Assembly (NCBI GenBank): GCA_019745415.1
Contig: JAIETF010000005.1
Location: forward strand, 124,001 to 188,000
From: Candidatus Obscuribacterales bacterium
GTDB lineage: Bacteria; Cyanobacteriota; Vampirovibrionia; Obscuribacterales; Obscuribacteraceae
Direction of reading: 5' to 3'
Length of the DNA stretch: 64,000 bases
In this document: piece after piece, positions 44,045 to 53,445 of the stretch
Layout of the letters: each line of letters begins with the position of its first letter
Position numbering within the stretch: the stretch's first letter is position 1
Program-made: the position numbers and the translations under genes
The notes under the pieces: generated by a model
What the model was told of the DNA's origin: nothing
The model's input: the letters and a program-made list of their open reading frames with translations, nothing else
The model's database searches: none

Positions 44045-44934
44045 CAGTCTTTGTAGTTTTCCAACTCAATAAAAAGTTCTTTCATCGATTGGTGCCGGTC
44101 TTGCGGATGTTTTTTCAGTGCCTTGAAGATAGTTCTTTCCAATTTAAAAGGTATGGGTATATTCGGACAGATTTCTTGGAAGTCTTTGGGTTTATCTGAA
44201 ATGTGGCGGCTCATTGTGTCTGCCGAGGTTGTTCCGAGTATGGGCAGGCGTCCAGATACCGAGTGATACATCAGTACTCCCATGCAATAAACATCGGAAC
44301 GGGGGTCGAGGCGGTCACCCATCACTTGTTCCGGGCTCATATAAGCCGGAGTGCCAAGAACCTGACCGTCCATGGTCAGTTTCTTGGAATTGTTGCGTGG
44401 TTCGTTAACATATTTGGCGATTCCGAAATCCACCAGTTTGACAAACTCTGGATTCCAGCTGGTGCGGAGTAGGACGACGTTTTCCGGTTTGATATCGCGG
44501 TGCAGAATGCCTTTGCTGTGGGCGTGTTCTAGGGCGCTGCACATTTGCAGAAAGATTTGTACGGCTCTTTCTACCGGTAGGCGTTGGTGGCGGCTCAAGA
44601 CTTCTTTGAGGTTTACACCTTCAATGTAGTCCATAACCAAGTAGGGGGTTTTCTGCTTGGAAAAGCCGAAGTCGTAGACTGTGACGATGTTAGGATGGCT
44701 CATCGAACTGGCCGCTTGAGCCTCTCTTTGAAACCTGAGAAAATTGGTTTCATCTTTGTCGACGTCCACTTCGCCAAAAAGAATCTTGACTGCCACTGTT
44801 TTTTCCATGACCAGATGCCGGGCTTTATAGACCACGCCCAAGGCTCCCCTGCCCACTTCGGCGAGGATTTCATACCGATCGTCAAGGACCGTTCCGATTA
44901 ATGTGTCCTTTGGCAAGCTTCCAATCCAAACCAA
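44044..44934 (-). CDS. Ser/Thr protein kinase (Hanks-type)
   Basis: 296 residues, kinase domain only with no membrane or sensor domain. P-loop VGRGALGVVYKA, ATP Lys in VAVKIL, catalytic loop LHRDIKPENVVL, DFG (VDFGIAKY), APE-like PAYMSPEQ and DRHQSM at the end show a complete active kinase. The GALG in the P-loop (for the usual GGMG) is a small variation. Start: TTG at 44934 is the longest frame; TTG at 44916 is also possible. AATCCAAAC repeats cross this start region. Confidence 0.88.
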   Translation of the reverse strand: MVWIGSLPKDTLIGTVLDDRYEILAEVGRGALGVVYKARHLVMEKTVAVKILFGEVDVDKDETNFLRFQREAQAASSMSHPNIVTVYDFGFSKQKTPYLVMDYIEGVNLKEVLSRHQRLPVERAVQIFLQMCSALEHAHSKGILHRDIKPENVVLLRTSWNPEFVKLVDFGIAKYVNEPRNNSKKLTMDGQVLGTPAYMSPEQVMGDRLDPRSDVYCMGVLMYHSVSGRLPILGTTSADTMSRHISDKPKDFQEICPNIPIPFKLERTIFKALKKHPQDRHQSMKELFIELENYKD

Positions 44935-44957
44935 TCCAAACTAGTTTAATCCAAACT
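44923..44957. repeat. Three AATCCAAAC repeats at the kinase start
   Basis: AATCCAAACC (44923-44932), AATCCAAACT (44933-44942), AGTTT, AATCCAAACT (44948-44957). The repeats run from the first codons of the kinase gene into its leader. On the mRNA they read AGTTTGGATT-type units around the start codon. Confidence 0.8.
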
Positions 44958-45117
44958 AAATGCCAGGCACAAAGACTCTAATCTGCTAAAGTGCCGCCAG
45001 GTTAGATTTTACCCCGTTTGGTCCAGTCTATGTATGTCAATTGGAAATTCCTAAATTTGCCACAATGCAGGTTGTCGGATATGGTTAACAAAGACAGCTT
45101 AAAGGAGCTTAGTAATC

Positions 45118-45609
45118 ATGGTTCAGCCGGATGAAAAACCCAGATTGACCACCGGTATTAATAGTACCAATAGTACAAATGATACAAATGATTCTGATAT
45201 AGAGCCGCCGGTGGTATCCCCCGGAAAGACTGTTATTTTCGATAAGTCTATCGATACCAATGTTGCCTTGGCTATCTGTTATGCTCCACTGCCTCTTATC
45301 GGAATCGCCGCCAGTGTGCTGGTTTATTTGTCGCCGTCTGATAATGCCCGGCTTGCCAAGTTTCACGCCGTTCAGTCTCTGGTTCTGACGGTAGGCTTTA
45401 CCATAATTTCTATGGTAGTAGGCGGCATAGGCTCTTTTCTTTCCCCTATTCCTATCATTGGCGCCGTGGGTATGGTGATTTTATTGGTCAATATGTTGGC
45501 CTCGCTTGGCTATCTGGCATTGAGCGTTGCTCTTGCTTATAAGGCTTATCAAGGTAAAGATATCCGGCTACCCTATTTAGGCGCTTATGTGGAAGAGTTC
45601 GTAAAGTAG
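45118..45609 (+). CDS. DUF4870-like membrane protein
   Basis: 163 residues; GGAG eleven bases ahead of ATG. After a disordered, threonine/asparagine-rich start (NSTNSTNDTNDSD, coded by 9-bp units) come three to four membrane segments. The block YLSPSDNARLAKFHAVQSLV followed by a helix, and YKAYQGKDIRLPYLG at the end, is the DUF4870/Tic20-like pattern of small membrane proteins of unknown role. It is the first of two short genes on this strand. Confidence 0.75.
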   Translation: MVQPDEKPRLTTGINSTNSTNDTNDSDIEPPVVSPGKTVIFDKSIDTNVALAICYAPLPLIGIAASVLVYLSPSDNARLAKFHAVQSLVLTVGFTIISMVVGGIGSFLSPIPIIGAVGMVILLVNMLASLGYLALSVALAYKAYQGKDIRLPYLGAYVEEFVK

Positions 45610-45683
45610 AGACTGTTTTCAGCCTTTTGTCTGGTTTGATTTGTGATACCGCTGGTGGTGAACCCTAGAGAGAGTTGAGTGAA

Positions 45684-46052
45684 ATGGATAGTCTGACCAA
45701 AATTTTCGATACAAAAAAGGTGAAGGTACTGGCTGGCGATATTCCCCCGGGAGACTGGGAATACAACGGCGGTGTTCTCTGGGGTGGTTTTGACCAGATT
45801 AATATCACGAGTGATTTGACCAAAATTGAAGTAAAGACAGAAGAGTCGGCCAAGCATCTAGCCCAGACTTTGGGCTGGGCTATTGCCGGTAGTTTAGTCA
45901 TGGGTCCTCTCGGTCTGTTAGCCGGTGCCACGATGGGCGGCAATCGCAAAAATGTTTGCGCTATGTGCGAGCTCTCTGACGGACGCAAGTTCTTGGCTAT
46001 CATGGACTCCAAGATATTTCAGCAGATGCTTGCCGCGACAATGAGCAAGTAA
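45684..46052 (+). CDS. Hypothetical protein with glycine-rich hydrophobic hairpin
   Basis: About 122 residues from ATG at 45684, which follows AGAGAG at good spacing; a TTG at 45675 is an alternative. The middle has a glycine-rich hydrophobic hairpin (LGWAIAGSLVMGPLGLLAGA) followed by NVCAMCELSDGRKFLAI, with one CxxC pair. The hairpin could insert in the membrane like glycine-zipper proteins. I do not know the family. It follows the DUF4870-like gene by 74 bp. Confidence 0.6.
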   Translation: MDSLTKIFDTKKVKVLAGDIPPGDWEYNGGVLWGGFDQINITSDLTKIEVKTEESAKHLAQTLGWAIAGSLVMGPLGLLAGATMGGNRKNVCAMCELSDGRKFLAIMDSKIFQQMLAATMSK

Positions 46053-46287
46053 GGGTACCGGCAAGAAAGAAAAAGTGATTATGAATCGGCGCTTAGATTA
46101 GGCTTGCAAAGTAAACCTTTATAGCATTGTGAGATGCATTTATAAATCGAAGGCAAACTGGCTGAGGCTCTATCGGTCGGTCTTGGTTCTTGCAGGCTTT
46201 ATGCTTATGCGCTTCTTACTATTTACCTGATGGAAAATCGGCAAATTCAAATAGAATAAAGCGATACTGCATCAAACTGGAGTCCTT

Positions 46288-47352
46288 TTGAATACTTCAA
46301 CCTCTGAGTCAAAAAAGACTATGACTGCTCCTTTTCCTGCTCTTGCTTACCGTGGTAAGCCAGCCCCCGTCAAGATAAGCGCAGTGGGTACGGCCGTGCC
46401 ATCGCGTCGTCTCACCAATTTTGACCTGGAGAAAATGGTTGAAACATCTGACCAGTGGATCACCGAACGCACCGGCATCAAGAATCGTTTTATCGTATCG
46501 GAAGGCGAAACCTGCTCTGATCTTGGCGCCAAGGCTGCTCTCGATGCTTGTAAGAAAGCCGGTGTAGACCCTAAAGAGATAGAGTTGATCGTATTTGCCA
46601 CCATCACGCCTGACATGATGCTGCCGGCCACTGCCTGTCTGGTGCAACACAAGATCGGCGCTCCCCATGCCTGGGGTTTCGACCTTTCCATCGCATGTTC
46701 CGGCTTCCTTTATGCCTTGCAGGTCGGCGCCCAATTTATCATGAGCGGTTGCCACAAGAATGTTTTGGTCATTGGTATGGATGTCATGTCTAGTATCGTC
46801 GACTATACCGATCGTCAAACTTGCATCATTTTCGGCGACGGCGGTGGCGCGGTACTGTTGCAGCCATCAGAAAGCGAAGAAGACGGCTGCTTTATCGATT
46901 ATTTGCATGAAGTAGATGGTTCCGGCGGTGATTTTCTCTGTGTGCCCGGCGGCGGCAGCAAACATCCTTCCAGCCACAAAACAGTAGATAACCATGAGCA
47001 CTTCGTCAAGCAAGATGGTCCTGTCGTCTTCAAGTTTGCTACCAAACGCATGCCCGATCTTTGCGTGCGCCTGCTTGAGCGTAACAACCTTACTGGCCAA
47101 GACATTGATGTCTTTGTGCCCCACCAGGCAAATTTGCGCATCATTAAGTCTGCGGTTGAGCGGCTTGGTATGCCTATGGAGAAAGTTGTAGTAAACATCG
47201 AGGAATATGGTAATACCACGGCTGGTACCATACCCCTGGCTCTCGCCACCGCTCTCGACTCTGGTAGACTCAAGAAAGGCGATCTGGTTCTATTTGCCGC
47301 TATGGGTGCCGGACTTTCCACCGGTGCTTCTTTGATACGCTGGGCTTATTAG
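46288..47352 (+). CDS. fabH: 3-oxoacyl-ACP synthase III
   Basis: 354 residues; TTG start with GGAG at good spacing. KAS III starts type II fatty-acid synthesis by condensing an acyl-CoA with malonyl-ACP. Catalytic Cys137 (SIACSGFLYA), His279 (VPHQANLRII) and Asn309 (GNTTAGTIPLAL) are all in place. KTMTAPFPALAYRGKPAPVK at the N-terminus is an extra 25 residues ahead of the usual start ISAVGTAVPSRRLTN. The gene is alone (235 bp upstream with no other feature), not in an acp/fabD operon. Confidence 0.92.
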   Translation: MNTSTSESKKTMTAPFPALAYRGKPAPVKISAVGTAVPSRRLTNFDLEKMVETSDQWITERTGIKNRFIVSEGETCSDLGAKAALDACKKAGVDPKEIELIVFATITPDMMLPATACLVQHKIGAPHAWGFDLSIACSGFLYALQVGAQFIMSGCHKNVLVIGMDVMSSIVDYTDRQTCIIFGDGGGAVLLQPSESEEDGCFIDYLHEVDGSGGDFLCVPGGGSKHPSSHKTVDNHEHFVKQDGPVVFKFATKRMPDLCVRLLERNNLTGQDIDVFVPHQANLRIIKSAVERLGMPMEKVVVNIEEYGNTTAGTIPLALATALDSGRLKKGDLVLFAAMGAGLSTGASLIRWAY

Positions 47353-47353
47353 C

Positions 47354-50206
47354 CTAGTGCAGTCGTCCACCTCGATAGAGTCTGGCCGCCAGTATCTTCA
47401 GCAAAGACTCACCGTCGAATGGCTTGCGCACATAGTCGATTAGATGTGGATTATTGATCGAATGTCCAGGATTTTCTGCACCGGACAGCACCACTACTGG
47501 TGTAGCTAGATCAGACTGTCTGGCGTGCAGCCAGTTAATGAAATCGATACCATTGCCGTCAGGGAGATGGATGTCGGCAAAAATTAGGTCGAATTGCTCG
47601 CTTTCGGCATAAGCCTTTGCTTGCGCCACCGAGGCGGCTCTCTTGGTTTGGAAGCCTTTTCTGCCCAGAAAGGCCTTGAGCAGCATCGCTATCGAGTCAC
47701 TATCTTCTAAGATTAACAGGCGTGCAGGCTCACAGGGTAATGAATTGGTGAGAGTGATTGATTGCTCTTTGACCAAATCGGGAAGATTTTTCATCATCGA
47801 GCCTGACCGAGGAATCGTGAACCAGAAGGTAGCTCCTTCTCCAGGCTTGCTTTCCACGCCTATCTCACCTTGCATCTCTTCCACCAGAGCCTTCGAAATG
47901 GCTAAACCTAGACCGGAGCCGGTGTTCTCTTCATTTTCCAGTCGCGATAGTTGCTGAAATAGCCCGAATAGTTCGCCTTTCTCGTTTTCCTTAATGCCCG
48001 GACCCTGATCTGTGACAGAGAATTTTACCTTTTGCATGACACTGTTTTCGTCTTGCAGCAAACTGACGCCGACCAAGACTTGACTGCCTTGGGTGGTGAA
48101 TTTGATGGCGTTGGAAATCAAGTTGGTCAGAATCTGTATCAGTCGATCTTTATCGGCGAGGCAGTCCAAAGGCTCTGCCTTTTCTAAGAAAACTTTGACG
48201 CTCCTCTGTTCACTGTAGGCTTTCAGTGATTCAATCGTGTGCAGCACCGTATCGACTGCGCTGACGACTGAAGTCTTTAGTTCCAGTTTTTTTGCTTCCA
48301 GTTTGCGAATATCCAACATATCGTTTATTAGCCTTATAAGCCGGTCGCAGTTCTCTCTGGCTACTGTTGTGTAATCGATGGTTTCCTGGTTGTTGACTCC
48401 TTCCAAGCCGCCTTCAATAAGACCGAGGGCGGCTCGAATCGCTGTGAGTGGTGTCCGCAATTCATGCGAAACAGTAGCGTAAAACTCTCCCACACGTCTT
48501 TCTACTTCTTTCTTTTCGGTGATATCATGGGCGATACCGCATAGTCTAATTGTCTTGCCGTCTTCGCTCTTGACGGGAAAGACCCTAGACCAAAGCCATC
48601 GCTGGCTCTCAAGGCTCAACTCGGGCAGCGCGTGCTCGGGAGAGCGACCCTTTATGCGAAATTCAATATCTTTACCGGTATCGGCAATATTAGGATCTTG
48701 CAGAGTGGCTTGTACTCGGTCGAGATCTTCTGCATGGACAGCACTATAGAAAGTCTCCGGGTCTCGGTAAAGGTCCTGGCAGGTGCCTTTGAAGAATTCT
48801 TCATAGGCGGGAGAGGCATAGAGAAAGCTTCGGCTTTGCAGATCGAAGATCCAGAATATTTCTTTGATGTTTTCAGCCAATTGTCTAAACATTGCTTCGC
48901 TGGCTTGAATCTTTCTTTCATACGCCAGTCTTTCTTGTTCGGCCGCTTTTATTTGATCTATATCCCGGTGTGAACCAGCCATACGTACCGGTCTTCCCAT
49001 ACTATTCCAGATCGCTTGACCGCGGGCTGATATCCATTTGTATTGACCAGCTTTTGTCATCATGCGAAATTCTACGTCGTATGGCGTTTTTCGCTCGATA
49101 TGATTTTGCACTTCGTCCATGACGCGCGGGTAGTCGTCTGGATGACAGAGTGAGCGAAAAGTGTCGAAGTTATCTTCTAGGTCATTCTCTTCAAAACCTA
49201 ATTGCTCTTTATATCTTGATGAATAAAAGACTTCATTTGAGAGAAGGTCCCAGTCCCAGATGCCGTCGTTTGAACCGGTAATGGCTACATAATATCTTTC
49301 TTGGGCTTTGAGATAGGCTTCATTGGCTTCTATTCGGTCAACGAATTGTCCAATCTGCAAACCAATTGAATTGAGGACCGAGATTACATCTTCGTTCTGT
49401 TTGATCAATTCGGCGCTGAAGAAGGCCATCAAGCCCCAGCTTTTTTTGCCAATGTTTATAGGAAAGACTAGGGCGCTCTTATAGTTTCGCGCCAGTCGCG
49501 AGTCAGTTTCGTTGAATATTGTGCTGTTGCGGCTGAGGCAGAGATTTTCGCATTTGCCTGAAAACCAACTGGTGGCGGGAAAGCCGGCGCTAATCATCAT
49601 TGGTATTGAGACTGAGCGGGCGAGCAGATATTCGTGCTGTTCGCGTTCATCGGCGACGAAAACGACTCTGTCGAGACGGTTGCTCTTTTCGTCTGCCTTC
49701 CAAACTAAGCCGCAGTCATAGTCGAGAAGCAGTTTGATTCTTTCGGTCAATTGGCTGAGGGCTTGCGAGATGCTGCCGGCACCAACCAAAAGCATAGTGG
49801 TTTCATATTGCAGATCTCTCAGCAGAGCGTTGCGTCTTTCTTCGGTTACATCGGCGCCGAAGACTACAAACCGGTTTTCTTGCTGCTTGCATATGCGCAG
49901 AAGAATTGACCTCTTGCTTCCTCTCTCGTTATTGGCGTGAAAAACTTGATTGACTTCAGCGATTGTCTCCCTTTCCATGGTTTCTAGGGTCTCGCTGGCT
50001 GCTGCACCATAATGATCAGAGAGTTTCGAGCCGATATAAGCATCTTCCGGTAGGCCCAGAATTGCTTGGTCGGCTTGGTTGGCAAAGAGTATCCGACCTT
50101 CTTGGTCGACCACTGAAAGCGGCATAGGCGCTGTCTCGCAGAAAGTCTTGAAATCCAGGAAGGGCACTTCCTGGAGCTTTTTCTTCTGTTCGGTTCTATC
50201 TTCCAT
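47354..50206 (-). CDS. Hybrid sensor histidine kinase (PAS-GAF-PAS-PAS-HK-REC)
   Basis: 950 residues, no membrane segment, so a cytosolic sensor. Predicted order: PAS (about 15-125), GAF (about 140-295), two PAS with PAC motifs (about 310-570; GVDIEFRIKGRS-like and SNDGIWDWDLLSNEVFYSSR), HisKA with SHELRTPLTAIRAALG, ATPase with NLISNAIKFT, DQGPGIKENE and GSGLGLAIS, and a C-terminal receiver with DLIFADIHLPDGNG. GAF and PAS domains may bind small ligands, haem or flavin, but the sequence shows no proven cofactor site. The kinase and receiver lie in one chain; the output is not in the window. Confidence 0.9.
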   Translation of the reverse strand: MEDRTEQKKKLQEVPFLDFKTFCETAPMPLSVVDQEGRILFANQADQAILGLPEDAYIGSKLSDHYGAAASETLETMERETIAEVNQVFHANNERGSKRSILLRICKQQENRFVVFGADVTEERRNALLRDLQYETTMLLVGAGSISQALSQLTERIKLLLDYDCGLVWKADEKSNRLDRVVFVADEREQHEYLLARSVSIPMMISAGFPATSWFSGKCENLCLSRNSTIFNETDSRLARNYKSALVFPINIGKKSWGLMAFFSAELIKQNEDVISVLNSIGLQIGQFVDRIEANEAYLKAQERYYVAITGSNDGIWDWDLLSNEVFYSSRYKEQLGFEENDLEDNFDTFRSLCHPDDYPRVMDEVQNHIERKTPYDVEFRMMTKAGQYKWISARGQAIWNSMGRPVRMAGSHRDIDQIKAAEQERLAYERKIQASEAMFRQLAENIKEIFWIFDLQSRSFLYASPAYEEFFKGTCQDLYRDPETFYSAVHAEDLDRVQATLQDPNIADTGKDIEFRIKGRSPEHALPELSLESQRWLWSRVFPVKSEDGKTIRLCGIAHDITEKKEVERRVGEFYATVSHELRTPLTAIRAALGLIEGGLEGVNNQETIDYTTVARENCDRLIRLINDMLDIRKLEAKKLELKTSVVSAVDTVLHTIESLKAYSEQRSVKVFLEKAEPLDCLADKDRLIQILTNLISNAIKFTTQGSQVLVGVSLLQDENSVMQKVKFSVTDQGPGIKENEKGELFGLFQQLSRLENEENTGSGLGLAISKALVEEMQGEIGVESKPGEGATFWFTIPRSGSMMKNLPDLVKEQSITLTNSLPCEPARLLILEDSDSIAMLLKAFLGRKGFQTKRAASVAQAKAYAESEQFDLIFADIHLPDGNGIDFINWLHARQSDLATPVVVLSGAENPGHSINNPHLIDYVRKPFDGESLLKILAARLYRGGRLH

Positions 50207-50354
50207 GGTCGAATATGGGGCTTGGTCTAATTAAGGGTCTAGCTTTGTTGTGCCCAAATGCCAAATAATCTATGTTTTCTAGCTCCTATTATGGGCACAT
50301 TTATCTTAGTGGCGTGACAGCAGTGCCATCTGTGTCTATAAGAACAAGTGCTCT

Positions 50355-51596
50355 ATGCCGGAATTTGTTGCTCTAGCCCTCGACACCACTGGTATACGCA
50401 AGAAAGGCGACCAGATCGTAGAAATCGCCCTCCTTGTCTTTGACGACAAGGGCACTGAGGTTGAGCGTCTGGATAGTTTGGTTCGCCCTGACGGTGATTT
50501 GAGCCTTGGTCTTGAGTATGAGCATGCCCCCCATTTCAATGTGGTTGCCCCTCTGCTTGCTGCAACAATAGACCGGCGTATTTTGGTTTGTCATAATCCC
50601 ACTTTTCAGCTGGGTTTCTTGTCTGCGGCTCTGACCGAAAGCGAGATCAAAATAGACAATCTCGCTTGCCTAGGGCTAATAGATTTGGCTTATCGCTTCG
50701 GTCCAAGTGATCGACGTTTGGCTTTCTGCCTTAAGCATTTTGGACTTTGGCAGCCTGAGATGGAGGAAGATCTAGATCGTCAGGCGCCGATTTTCAGGGC
50801 GCAAGCAATCGCGAAATTGACTCTGCGTTACTTGCAGCTGGCTGACTATGAAGGCTTAAGTCTGGGCGAACTTGGCGTGGCCGGGGTTTGTAGTTTATCT
50901 GGTTTTTCGGCCCAGGGCGGCGACCAGAAAGCGGTCCTCAGTCGCAGCGGCGCCCACCGCATTGTCTCTGGTGGGTTGCAGGTTCTCACCAATAAGTTGC
51001 CTCCTGCCGCCAGTGCCAGTATTGCCAGCTATTACCAGAAACTTGATGAGGTTTTGGCCGATGGCGTCATAACCTTGGATGAAGCCGAGGCTCTTATGTC
51101 TATTGCTCTTGCTTCGGGTTTGAGCCGTTTGCAGATCGAATCTTTGCATCAGAAATATCTGCGTGACATGATTCGGCTTTGTTTTTCCGGCGGGGTGAAT
51201 GTCGCCCCTGATAGTCCCCGTATTGCTGAAGTAGCTAGGTGCTTAGGCATCGCCGATCGCGAGCTGAAAGAAATAATCAATCAAGCCCAAGATTGTCCGC
51301 GCTCGGCTTGGTCGATTTATGATCAAGAGATAGGTAAGCTGGCCGGCAAGACCATCAAGTTTACTTCAGCGCCTGAGGCTAGTTTGCAGGGGCGCCGCCT
51401 CAGTCTCGAAGAAGCTTTTGCCTCGGCGCAAAGGACTGGTCTTTCGCCTGTGCGGGATTTGCGCAAGTCATTAGATTTTTTGGTTTGCAGTCAGTCTTCT
51501 TTCAATGGGCCTGAGGCCGAAGCTGCCAGAAAACAGGGGACACAGGTCTTAATCGAGCCTGTATTTTGGAAGATGGTAGGAGTTAAGGTTGACTAG
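50355..51596 (+). CDS. Degenerate DnaQ-fold protein with TerB-like and BRCT-like domains
   Basis: 413 residues. Residues 1-175 follow the DEDDh exonuclease fold, but catalytic residues are gone: the first motif reads ALALDTTG, where active enzymes have a DxETTG pattern (D to A, E to D), and the HNxxFD motif reads HNPTFQ. The final HxxxxD motif is also not kept (RQAPIFRAQA). Residues about 215-310 look TerB-like: VLADGVITLDEAEALMSIAL and GLSRLQIESLHQKYL. The last 85 are BRCT-like (LAGKTIKFTS, DLRKSLDFLVCSQSSF, EAARKQGTQVLIEPVFW). A non-catalytic DNA- or protein-binding role is inferred. Confidence 0.7.
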   Translation: MPEFVALALDTTGIRKKGDQIVEIALLVFDDKGTEVERLDSLVRPDGDLSLGLEYEHAPHFNVVAPLLAATIDRRILVCHNPTFQLGFLSAALTESEIKIDNLACLGLIDLAYRFGPSDRRLAFCLKHFGLWQPEMEEDLDRQAPIFRAQAIAKLTLRYLQLADYEGLSLGELGVAGVCSLSGFSAQGGDQKAVLSRSGAHRIVSGGLQVLTNKLPPAASASIASYYQKLDEVLADGVITLDEAEALMSIALASGLSRLQIESLHQKYLRDMIRLCFSGGVNVAPDSPRIAEVARCLGIADRELKEIINQAQDCPRSAWSIYDQEIGKLAGKTIKFTSAPEASLQGRRLSLEEAFASAQRTGLSPVRDLRKSLDFLVCSQSSFNGPEAEAARKQGTQVLIEPVFWKMVGVKVD

Positions 51597-51701
51597 GCGT
51601 ACCTAATGGTGAAATCACCATTGTTTTCTTTGTCTGCCGTAACTAGTATCGAAGGATAGTTTGCTTTATGTAAGGCACTATCTGGAGCGGAGGCGGTACG
51701 C

Positions 51702-53426
51702 TTGGATAAGTTTGTCGGAGAGGAGCGCCCCTCCTCTGAGCGGGCATCGCAAGAGCCTGAGCCTGAGCCTAAAGTGAACCTACTTGATTTGAAGTTGCAA
51801 GCCGGTCGTTTGGCTACCGCTTCTGGAGTAGCGGAGCTTGTCTCCAAAGAACAGGTGTCTGAAAGAGCAATATCTAGTTCCTTAAATGGAAAAGGACCGG
51901 ATTTGCCTCGCAGCCCTGAATCACTGCTGGGTCATGCTCGAGATGTCTTTGCCTATAATTTGGTGCAGGCACCGCTCACCGGTGCAGCCCAGATGAGCGA
52001 CAAGATATTAGGAACAAGCTTTGAGAACAAGAGTCAGATCTTCAAAGCCCCGGCTGTAGCCGAGAGAGGCAGCGCCGCATGGACAGTGGAAGTTGCTGCG
52101 GCTGTGACGGCAGGTGCCGTACCCATGCTTCTTTTTCACCGGGCAGTAGGGCCAGGGGCTGTGACAAAAATGGAGTTGATGGGCAATTATGGTCTCAAAA
52201 GCGCCCTGCCTGCAGCCGGCAAGGCTGCCGCGGCCGGCGCCCTCTGGGGCGGGGTGCTTACTCCCACTTATGGCGAACAAAGCGGTGGTCAGTCTTTTTG
52301 GCATGAGCGTGCCGCCAACGCTGCCTCAACGGCGCTGGCTTTTGCTGGGCTTACTGCCGGCACAATTGCTATGAAGCGCAGCGGAAACGCCCTTTTGAAG
52401 AATGATTTGATTAGCGCCACCGCCAGCGGTGCGGCTGCGGGCGTTCTTGCTGCTGATTCGCGCGCTCTTTTGCTCAAGGGAGACTTTGCCGGCGCCGATG
52501 AAAGGGCTCATGCCGCCAGCACCTTTGCTCTTGGCGGTTTTATGTTGGGCGGCGCCACCCGCGCCTATGAAGCAATCAGACCGACTAGCGGTATAAAAGG
52601 GGTCCGCACACCGGAAGATATGAAACGTCTTGCCGATACCACAATTAAGTCCGGCCATCCCGAGCGATATGCCTTCGAGCCTGAACAAAGAATTCCCGCT
52701 AAGGCTGAGGTTTTGGCGGCTGAGAATAAAGTGCATCCGGAATGGCACAACCGGGCCTCGGTGACAGTGCGCAATGAGATTGACGCCAGCTCTATGCCTG
52801 TTGACGCTAAAAAGCTTGTTGTATCTGGGTTTCAAGAGTTGTCTTATGGTTTGGAAGCTTTGCACACTAGACCTTCGCAGAAACCGATTGTCGTGGTCTA
52901 TGGTTCGGCGCGCTTTAAAGAAGGCGATTTCAGATACGAGCGAGCCCGATATATTGGCGGTCGTGCGGCCCAAGAAGGTTATGACGTTATGACCGGGGGC
53001 GGACCCGGCACTATGGAGGCGGCTAATCGTGGAGCCTATGAAGCAGGGGGCAATTCAATCGGTGTGGTCTTGAAACTGCCTCATGAGAAGCGCGGTAATG
53101 GCTATCAGACCATGACTCTCAAACACCGTAATTTCTTCACGCGCATGGAAGTTTTGAAGCAGGGCGATGTTTTTGTGGTGGAAGATGGCGGTATCGGCAC
53201 TGCGGCGGAAGCCCTCGATACACTAACCCATATTCAGACCGGTAAGTTGAAGGAGGCGCCTGTCTACTTTGTCGGACGGCAGAATTATAGGCATCTAGAG
53301 AATTGGCTGGCTGAGATGGAGAAAAACGGCACTATTTCGCCGCAGGATAGACATCTTTATCGCATGGTCGATAATCCTGATGATATTTTTGCCGATCTGG
53401 CCAGACGCCGACAAACAGGGACATAG
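51702..53426 (+). CDS. LOG-family protein with long N-terminal extension
   Basis: 574 residues from TTG at 51702, preceded by GGAGG at eight bases. The C-terminal 200 residues are a LOG (lysine-decarboxylase-like/TIGR00730) domain with GGGPGTMEAANRGAYEAGGN and a second motif EDGGIGTAAEALDTL; enzymes of this family release cytokinin-type bases from ribonucleotides. In the usual PGGxGTxxE the Pro is replaced here. The first 370 residues are Ala/Gly-rich (VEVAAAVTAGAVPMLLFHRA, GKAAAAGALWGGVLTP, SATASGAAAGVLAA) and could be membrane-associated. I do not recognise this extension. Confidence 0.8.
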   Translation: MDKFVGEERPSSERASQEPEPEPKVNLLDLKLQAGRLATASGVAELVSKEQVSERAISSSLNGKGPDLPRSPESLLGHARDVFAYNLVQAPLTGAAQMSDKILGTSFENKSQIFKAPAVAERGSAAWTVEVAAAVTAGAVPMLLFHRAVGPGAVTKMELMGNYGLKSALPAAGKAAAAGALWGGVLTPTYGEQSGGQSFWHERAANAASTALAFAGLTAGTIAMKRSGNALLKNDLISATASGAAAGVLAADSRALLLKGDFAGADERAHAASTFALGGFMLGGATRAYEAIRPTSGIKGVRTPEDMKRLADTTIKSGHPERYAFEPEQRIPAKAEVLAAENKVHPEWHNRASVTVRNEIDASSMPVDAKKLVVSGFQELSYGLEALHTRPSQKPIVVVYGSARFKEGDFRYERARYIGGRAAQEGYDVMTGGGPGTMEAANRGAYEAGGNSIGVVLKLPHEKRGNGYQTMTLKHRNFFTRMEVLKQGDVFVVEDGGIGTAAEALDTLTHIQTGKLKEAPVYFVGRQNYRHLENWLAEMEKNGTISPQDRHLYRMVDNPDDIFADLARRRQTGT

Positions 53427-53432
53427 AGAATC

Positions 53433-53438
53433 TATAAT
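53433..53438 (+). promoter_or_regulatory. TATAAT -10 box giving a possibly leaderless mRNA
   Basis: A perfect TATAAT lies eight bases ahead of ATG at 53446, where transcription would start at or next to the start codon. No good -35 hexamer is visible, so the promoter is not certain. Confidence 0.4.
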
Positions 53439-53445
53439 AGAGACG

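Noticed and set aside
46309..46818. 169-residue frame opposite fabH
   Set aside because: The KAS III gene on the other strand has all catalytic residues; the antisense frame has none of a known family.
52326..52973. 215-residue frame opposite the LOG gene
   Set aside because: Overlaps the LOG gene, has no signature, and the forward gene is supported by a ribosome site and motifs.
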